Shown one piece after another: positions 24,234-28,886 of a stretch of 28,886 nt of DNA (its first letter is position 1; every line of letters starts with the position of its first letter). Location: contig CAZEIW010000077.1 in the NCBI GenBank assembly GCA_964512305.1, positions 1 through 28,886 of the forward strand, written 5' to 3'. The translations under genes and the position numbers were made by a program. This DNA comes from CAZEIW01 sp964512305. Lineage in GTDB: Bacteria; Pseudomonadota; Gammaproteobacteria; Burkholderiales; Burkholderiaceae_F. Under the pieces are notes generated by a model. It saw only the letters and a list, made by a program, of their open reading frames with translations, had not been told where the DNA came from and ran no database searches.

Positions 24234-24334
24234 AGGGAAAGGGTAGTCTGCCTATGCTTTGCACACCTAAAGGATTTGCCCGGGCGCCTGCCGCCCTTGC
24301 GTGATTCGCGGCGGCGCCCGTCGGAGGAGAACGA

Positions 24335-24976
24335 ATGATTCGCCTACTCATTGCCGACGACCATCGGATCTTCCGGCAGGGGCTGAGACGGCTGCTCGCC
24401 GACCAGGACGACCTGACGGTCGTCGCCGAAGCGGCCAACTACGCCGAGGTGATGCAGGCCGTGCGTTCGCAGGAGCTCGACGTCGCGGTACTCGACCTCT
24501 CGATGCCGGGGCGCGATGGGGTCGAGATGATCAGCCACGTCAAGGCGCTCAAGCCGCAATTGAAGACGCTCGTCATGACGATGCACGGCGAGGAGCCGTC
24601 GGTGATGCGCGCGTTGCGGGCCGGAACCGACGGCTACATGACCAAGGACAACGCGGCCGAGGAGCTGGTCGCGGTGATCCGCCAGCTCGCGCGCGGGGGC
24701 CGCTACGTCTGCCCGGCGATCGCCGAGCGGATCACGCTGGGCATCGCCCACGGCGGCGCCGGCGAAGGCGCACACAACAAGCTGTCGGACCGCGAGTACA
24801 AGGTGTTCGAGCTGCTGGTCGCCGGCAAGCGGGGATCCGAGATCGCGCAGGAGCTGTCGTTGAGCGAAAAGACCGTCAGCACGCACAAGTCGCACGTGCT
24901 GAAGAAGCTCAACCTCAACAACGGCACCGAGCTCGTCCTGTACGCGATCAAGCACCAGCTGGTTGCGACGGTGTGA
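24335..24976 (+). CDS. NarL/FixJ family response regulator
   Basis: This 213-residue DNA-binding response regulator has a receiver domain (residues 2-118) with the acidic pair Asp8/Asp9, phosphoacceptor Asp54 in VLDLSMPGRDG, Thr82 and Lys104. A LuxR-type helix-turn-helix follows (about residues 149-195: LSDREYKVFELL, then SEIAQELSLSEKTVSTHKSHVLKKL). The ATG has a strong GGAGGAG site. The next gene encodes a HisKA_3 kinase that starts within or just after this stop, so they form one operon and a cognate pair. Divergent placement next to the oxidase cluster makes that cluster the most likely target, but this is inference from position only. Confidence 0.95.
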   Translation: MIRLLIADDHRIFRQGLRRLLADQDDLTVVAEAANYAEVMQAVRSQELDVAVLDLSMPGRDGVEMISHVKALKPQLKTLVMTMHGEEPSVMRALRAGTDGYMTKDNAAEELVAVIRQLARGGRYVCPAIAERITLGIAHGGAGEGAHNKLSDREYKVFELLVAGKRGSEIAQELSLSEKTVSTHKSHVLKKLNLNNGTELVLYAIKHQLVATV

Positions 24977-27323
24977 TGGCGCCGTCGTGCGTTTCAGCCT
25001 GAGCCGGCTGTCACCGTCCGGCAGCGCGCTCGCCCTCAGCCTCGCGTACGCCGCCGCCGCGACAATCTGGGTCCTGTTCTCCGAGCGTGCGCTGTTCGCG
25101 CTCGTCGGCCACTGGTCGACCTTCCCGCAGTTCGTCGCCGTCAAGCGCCTCCTGTTCGTCGCGCTGACCACCGCACTGCTGTTCTGGGCCCTGAGCCGCC
25201 GCGGCGCCGGCGGCGTCGACGCCGAGATCGTCGAGGGCAAGCCTTACTGGCTGGCGCCGCTCAGCGTGTTCGCGGTGGTCACGCTCGCGATCGCCGGCGT
25301 CGGCCTGATCGTCTACCAGTCGGCGCACCGCTCGGTCACCGACTACGTCGAGGGCAGCCTCGAGGCGCTCGCGCGGTTGAAGGTCAACCAGGTCTCGCAC
25401 TGGGTCGAGGAGACCCGCGAGGACCTGGAGCTGATCGTCGACAAGCTGCCGCTCGCGGACAGCGTGGCCGCGTGGCGCAGCGGCGACCGCGACGGGCAGC
25501 ACCGGCAGCGCGTGCTCGACGCGCTGCTGCAGGTGTGCAAGATGCCGCAATACGTCGAGTGCAGCCTGCACTCCCCGTACGACGGCGCGCTGTGGCTGAC
25601 GACCGGCGCGGGCTCGGACCAGCCGTTCGTGCGCGCGCGTGCGCTCGCCGCCGCCCGCGCCATCGAGCCGATGTTCCAGGATTTCCACGTCGACGCGGAC
25701 GGCGACTCCGGCAGCGCCAACATCGGTTTCTTCTACGCGGTGCGGCCGGCGCTGAATGCACCCGCGGTGGCCGTGGCGCGCGTGACGCTCGATCCCTCGG
25801 GCCTGCTGGTCCCGCTCGCCGAGGACTGGCCCGGCCTGACCCGCTCGGCCGAGACGCTGCTGGTGCGGCGCGACGGCGACAACGTCGCCTACCTGAACCG
25901 GGTGCGCGCGCAGCCACCGGGCGCGCCGCTGTTGCGCATGCCGCTGCTCGACAAAGGCGGCGTCGCGGTGCACGCGGTACGCGGCGAGACGGGCGCGCTG
26001 CGGGGGTTCGACTACCGCGAGACCCCGGTGCTGGCGCACGCGCTCGCGCTGCCGGGAACGTCGTGGTTCGTCGTGTCCAAGATCGACGAGGACGAGGCCT
26101 ACGCGCAGATCAACGCGATCACGGGCGTGAGCGCGCTGACCGCGATCGTGCTGGTGCTGCTCGGGTGCGGATCGTGGGCGATCCGCCGCCGCTATGCGTT
26201 CTCGCGCGACCGCGATCGCCTCGAGCGCCTGATGCTGACCCAGCGCCTCGATTACCTGGCGAAGTACGCGAACGACGGCATCCTGCTGTGCGAGCCCGAC
26301 GGCCGCATCGTCGAGGCCAACGACCGGTGCCTGACGATGTACGGCTACGGCCTGCGCCAGATGAAGGGAATGCACGCCGCGCAGCTATGGGCGCCCGGCT
26401 ACGCCGCGCAGGTCGCCGCGACCTTCCATAGGCTGGAGCAGCAGGGCAGCCTGATCTTCGAGACCGAGCACGTGAGGAGCGACGGCGTTGCGATGCCGGT
26501 CGAAATCAGCGCGCGGGTGATCGACGTCGACGGCCGGCGAAGGGTGCAGGCGATCGTGCGCGACATCGCCGAGCGCAAGCGGCTGGAGGCCGAGCGCGCC
26601 GACAACGTCAAGCGCTTCGCCGAGCTGTCGCACCGCGTGGTGTCGGTGCAGGAGCAGGAGCGGCGCAGGCTGTCCTCGGAGCTGCACGATCGCACCGGAC
26701 CGAACCTCGCGGCGATCAAGCTCAACCTCAATGCGATCGACCGCGCGCTGCCGCAGGCGCAAGCGCCGAACCTGGCCCCCCTCCTGGCGGAATCGAGCGA
26801 CCTGCTGGCGGAAACGATTGCCGACGTGCGCGAGTTCTGCGCCGAGCTGAGGCCGGCGATCCTCGATTACTCGGGACTCGTGCCGGCGCTGGAGAACAGC
26901 GCGCAGCGCCTAGCCCGCCGCACGGGCATGAACGTGCGGGTCACGCACAGCAACTTCGACGGCCGCTTCGAGCCGGAGGCCGAATCGCTGCTGTTCAGGA
27001 TCGCCCAGGAAGCGCTGACCAACTGCGTCAAGCACTCGGGCGCCCGCAACGTGACGGTGCGGTTGATCCGCGACGGCGAGCACGTCACGCTGAGCGTGTC
27101 CGACGACGGGATCGGATTCGATCCTGCACGCATCGGAGAAGTCGCAGTCGACGGTGCGAACGGCCCCGGCCTCGGGTTGCTGACGATGCGGGAGCGGGCC
27201 GAGTTCGCCGGCGGCCAGTTCACGCTCGTTTCCCGTCCCGGCCACGGCACCGAGGTCCGGGTCGACTTCGAGACTTACGCGTCCCTGCCCGCGCCGAAGC
27301 CGCACGCGGCGACGCTCGCCTGA
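24963..27323 (+). CDS. PAS-domain sensor histidine kinase (HisKA_3 / NarX-UhpB type)
   Basis: This inner-membrane sensor kinase has about 786 residues. Membrane segments lie near residues 21-41, 58-78, 98-119 and 388-408. The region between the third and fourth (about 120-385) is a large predicted periplasmic sensor domain of unrecognised family. A PAS domain follows (about 430-545: YANDGILLCEPDGRIVEAN). The HisKA_3 phosphoacceptor is His575 in RRRLSSELHDRTGPNLAA, and the ATPase domain has Asn687 in EALTNCVKHSG, the DDGIGFDP box near 714-720 and GLGLLTMRERAEFAGG. No ATG fits the start: TTG at 24963 overlaps the regulator by 14 bases, while GTG at 24987 begins just after its stop, so the start is uncertain. 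It pairs with the upstream NarL-type regulator. The large periplasmic domain suggests it detects an extracytoplasmic signal. Confidence 0.92.
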   Translation: MRRCDGAVVRFSLSRLSPSGSALALSLAYAAAATIWVLFSERALFALVGHWSTFPQFVAVKRLLFVALTTALLFWALSRRGAGGVDAEIVEGKPYWLAPLSVFAVVTLAIAGVGLIVYQSAHRSVTDYVEGSLEALARLKVNQVSHWVEETREDLELIVDKLPLADSVAAWRSGDRDGQHRQRVLDALLQVCKMPQYVECSLHSPYDGALWLTTGAGSDQPFVRARALAAARAIEPMFQDFHVDADGDSGSANIGFFYAVRPALNAPAVAVARVTLDPSGLLVPLAEDWPGLTRSAETLLVRRDGDNVAYLNRVRAQPPGAPLLRMPLLDKGGVAVHAVRGETGALRGFDYRETPVLAHALALPGTSWFVVSKIDEDEAYAQINAITGVSALTAIVLVLLGCGSWAIRRRYAFSRDRDRLERLMLTQRLDYLAKYANDGILLCEPDGRIVEANDRCLTMYGYGLRQMKGMHAAQLWAPGYAAQVAATFHRLEQQGSLIFETEHVRSDGVAMPVEISARVIDVDGRRRVQAIVRDIAERKRLEAERADNVKRFAELSHRVVSVQEQERRRLSSELHDRTGPNLAAIKLNLNAIDRALPQAQAPNLAPLLAESSDLLAETIADVREFCAELRPAILDYSGLVPALENSAQRLARRTGMNVRVTHSNFDGRFEPEAESLLFRIAQEALTNCVKHSGARNVTVRLIRDGEHVTLSVSDDGIGFDPARIGEVAVDGANGPGLGLLTMRERAEFAGGQFTLVSRPGHGTEVRVDFETYASLPAPKPHAATLA

Positions 27324-27327
27324 CCCT

Positions 27328-27429
27328 CCCCTCTCCCGCTCGCGGGAGAGGGGCCGGGGGTGAGGGCGGCCGCCGCGGCTCCGCTGCCCACCCTCACCCC
27401 TACCCCTCTCCCGCAAAGCGGGAGAGGGG
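27328..27429. repeat. Second pair of inverted REP-like palindromes
   Basis: Two palindromes with perfect 12-bp arms (CCCCTCTCCCGC and GCGGGAGAGGGG) lie at 27328-27353 (2-base loop) and 27403-27429 (3-base loop). Internal GGGGGTGAGGG and CCCTCACCCC segments complement each other. This is the same family and head-to-head arrangement as at 2818-2923, and it again fills a convergent gap, here between the kinase stop and the folD stop. Confidence 0.9.
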
Positions 27430-27432
27430 AGT

Positions 27433-28293
27433 TCAGCCTGCCCGCGCGGCGGCGCGCTCTGCGGCCTCGATCGTGTTGGCCAACAGCATCGTGATCGTCA
27501 TCGGCCCGACGCCGCCGGGCACCGGCGTGATCAGGCCGGCCACCTCGCGCGCCGACTCGAAGTCGACGTCCCCGCACAGCTTGCCGTCGGGCAGCCGGTT
27601 GATGCCGACGTCGATGACCACCGCACCCGGCTTGATCATGTCGCCGCGGATCATCCTCGGCCGGCCGATCGCCGCCACCAGGATGTCGGCGCGCCGGGTG
27701 TGGAACGCGAGGTCGCACGTCTTCGAGTGGCACACCGTGACCGTCGCGTCGCGCGCCAGCAGCAGGCGCGCCATCGGCTTGCCGACGATGTTCGAGCGGC
27801 CGACCACGACCGCCTCGCGGCCGGCCGGATCGACAGCGGCCTTTTCGAGCATCTTCATCACGCCATACGGCGTGCACGGAATGAACTGCGGATTGCCCTG
27901 TGCGAGCGCGCCGACGTTCTCGGTGTGGAACCCGTCGACATCTTTCTTGGCCGAGATGGCCGACAGGACGGCTGTCTCGTCGAACTGCTTCGGCAGCGGC
28001 AGCTGGACCAGGATCCCGTGCACCCGGGGATCGCGGTTGAGTTCGGCGATCCTCGACAGCACCTGTCGCGGATCGGCGTCGGCCGGGTAGAGCAGGTTCT
28101 CGGAGTACATGCCCGCGGCCTCGCACGCTCGAACCTTGTTGCGCACGTACACCTGCGAGGCCGGGTTTTCGCCGACGAGGATCACGACCAGGCCCGGCAG
28201 CTGGCCGCGCGCGGCAAGTGCCGAGACGCGCGCTTTGAATCCTGCCCGCAACTCCTCGGCCAGCGCCTTGCCGTCCAGTACGACTGCCGTCAT
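27433..28293 (-). CDS. folD: Bifunctional methylenetetrahydrofolate dehydrogenase / cyclohydrolase
   Basis: FolD interconverts 5,10-methylene- and 10-formyl-tetrahydrofolate in cytoplasmic one-carbon metabolism. The 286-residue length is normal for the family. Visible signatures include YVRNKVRACEAAGM with the catalytic Lys of the YxxxK motif, VHGILVQLPLP, KDVDGFH, the NADP-binding VVVGRSNIVGKPMA and the C-terminal PGGVGPMTITMLLANT. The ATG at 28293 was chosen because it gives the standard MTAVVLDGKALAEEL opening and has a GGAGGAG site 11 bases upstream; the frame is open further 5' but runs through REP-like sequence. It is a housekeeping gene with no evident link to the oxidase cluster, and it converges on the kinase gene. 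Confidence 0.97.
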   Translation of the reverse strand: MTAVVLDGKALAEELRAGFKARVSALAARGQLPGLVVILVGENPASQVYVRNKVRACEAAGMYSENLLYPADADPRQVLSRIAELNRDPRVHGILVQLPLPKQFDETAVLSAISAKKDVDGFHTENVGALAQGNPQFIPCTPYGVMKMLEKAAVDPAGREAVVVGRSNIVGKPMARLLLARDATVTVCHSKTCDLAFHTRRADILVAAIGRPRMIRGDMIKPGAVVIDVGINRLPDGKLCGDVDFESAREVAGLITPVPGGVGPMTITMLLANTIEAAERAAARAG

Positions 28294-28353
28294 CGGGTTC
28301 GAGGCTCCTCCGTTGCCGGTTACGTCGGTGAGAGCCGCTTCGATACGCGCCGA

Positions 28354-28443
28354 CGTGGATGGCCGGGACAAGCCCGGCCATGACGATGCTACTGGCAATC
28401 CCGGAATAGGCGTCATCCCCGGGCGCAGTCCCGGGGATCCACG
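28354..28443. repeat. Composite REP/BIME-like element upstream of folD
   Basis: Two different palindromes lie here: ATGGCCGGG-ACAAG-CCCGGCCAT (28359-28381) and ATCCCCGGG-CGCAGT-CCCGGGGAT (28415-28438). An outer inverted repeat, CGTGGAT (28354-28360) and ATCCACG (28437-28443), encloses both. It differs from the CCCTCTCCCGC family found elsewhere in the window. Similar GC-rich elements are widespread in intergenic regions of high-GC proteobacteria. Confidence 0.8.
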
Positions 28444-28516
28444 TCGGCCGCGGCACCTCAGGTTCCCACAGGCCGGAACCGGAATGTACAGGATGCAGGG
28501 CCGCCGCCCCGCCCCG

Positions 28517-28729
28517 CTACATCTGCCGGAACAGGTGCGTGAACGTCTCCGACACCAGCAGCGGCTCCCCGCGCTGCTTGATGTGGACCATCATGCGGCC
28601 GCGCAGATCGCGCGCGACGCGGTCGATCGCCGCGGCATTGACCAGCGTCGAGCGGTGGATCTGCCAGAACAGGGTCATGTCCAGTTCCTCCACGCGAACG
28701 AGGGGAGCGTTGACATGAATTCTACTTGC
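28517..28729 (-). pseudogene. LytTR DNA-binding domain fragment (5' part missing)
   Basis: The minus strand encodes the C-terminal end of a LytTR-type response regulator: FWQIHRSTLVNAAAID, then RDLRGRMMVHIKQRG and a final VSETFTHLFRQM before the stop at 28517-28519. The frame meets a TGA at 28730-28732, and homology seems to fade near 28705-28715, where the sequence also becomes less GC-rich and passes a GAATTC. A full LytTR regulator would have about 180-200 more residues, including a receiver domain. The first internal ATG (28678) would yield only 53 residues. The gene is therefore disrupted, or the sequence is joined wrongly near this end of the window. Confidence 0.7.
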
Positions 28730-28886
28730 TCACTGAAGAGGAGAACAAGAGGTGCATACCAATGCTTCGTTCGGAGCCTGAGAATGGGCACAATCGGCAG
28801 GTCGGACATTGGCGGGTTACCTCGTGGTGGGATGCTGACCAGGATCAGCATACCGCAGCGGCAGCAGCCGGCCAGCGGCGAAGGCC
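28730..28886. other. Right end, unassigned sequence of lower GC
   Basis: No gene is supported here. A minus-strand open frame from an ATG at 28807-28809 runs into the LytTR fragment in another frame and resembles nothing I know. Base composition is visibly lower in GC than the neighbouring folD region. Confidence 0.4.

Larger units (their letters stand above)
23650..24334. other. Divergent regulatory region between oxidase cluster and two-component genes
   Basis: This 685-base gap without a convincing gene separates the minus-strand oxidase cluster from the plus-strand two-component system. It is AT-richer than the genes, mainly at 23940-24240, and holds the palindromes, operator-like repeats and promoter listed separately. 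Short open frames in it have no ribosome-binding site or recognisable protein and are not called. Confidence 0.7.

Noticed and set aside
1..28886. CRISPR arrays, tRNA or rRNA genes, transposases, phage genes
   Set aside because: No regularly spaced repeats, no cloverleaf or rRNA signatures, and no transposase, integrase or phage structural proteins were seen on either strand.

Overview
High-GC (roughly two-thirds G+C by eye) proteobacterial DNA. A beta- or gammaproteobacterium is most likely, judging from the SCO1/SenC, NarL-type and LytTR families, Shine-Dalgarno starts and GC-rich REP-like palindromes, but no marker fixes the genus. The minus strand carries most genes. Their third-position bias throws very long antisense open frames that I treat as shadows.

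Layout: (1) 73-2048, minus strand: a TfoX N-terminal domain protein, a hemerythrin-like protein with altered ligands, and a SCO1/SenC copper protein. (2) 2388-2786, plus strand: a small secreted two-cysteine protein, divergent from sco. (3) 2932-23649, minus strand: one ~20.7 kb co-directional cluster. Transcribed right to left it encodes multicopper oxidase-like protein 1, multicopper oxidase-like protein 2, a 3528-residue secreted multidomain protein, a second small two-cysteine protein, a secreted protein of unknown role, two LolA-like periplasmic proteins, and two c-type cytochromes fused to periplasmic-binding-protein domains. Three perfect hairpins, the last with a U-tract, follow the giant gene and probably divide the cluster into two expression blocks. 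(4) 23650-24334: a regulatory region. (5) 24335-27323, plus strand: a NarL/FixJ response regulator and its HisKA_3 PAS sensor kinase. (6) folD (27433-28293, minus strand), then REP-like elements and a broken LytTR gene at the right end.

The main finding concerns the copper site. MCO-like protein 1 holds a complete type 1 copper motif set and four trinuclear-site histidines. MCO-like protein 2 holds the other four histidines but has Ser for the type 1 Cys, and its N-terminal cupredoxin domain has lost its ligands. Neither chain alone could form a full multicopper oxidase centre, but together they have exactly the eight histidines needed. The giant protein starts with another ligand-less cupredoxin domain of the same type and continues into surface-protein modules (SdrD-like, IPT/TIG-like, parallel beta-helix, ASH-like repeats).

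My inference is a secreted or cell-surface oxidase complex whose copper site is spread over two chains. The giant protein would be scaffold or substrate binder, the LolA-like proteins would help place parts at the outer membrane, the haem-PBP proteins would take electrons or sense ligand, SCO would supply copper, and the divergent two-component system would control expression. The substrate (Mn(II), Fe(II), phenolics or other) cannot be read from the sequence.
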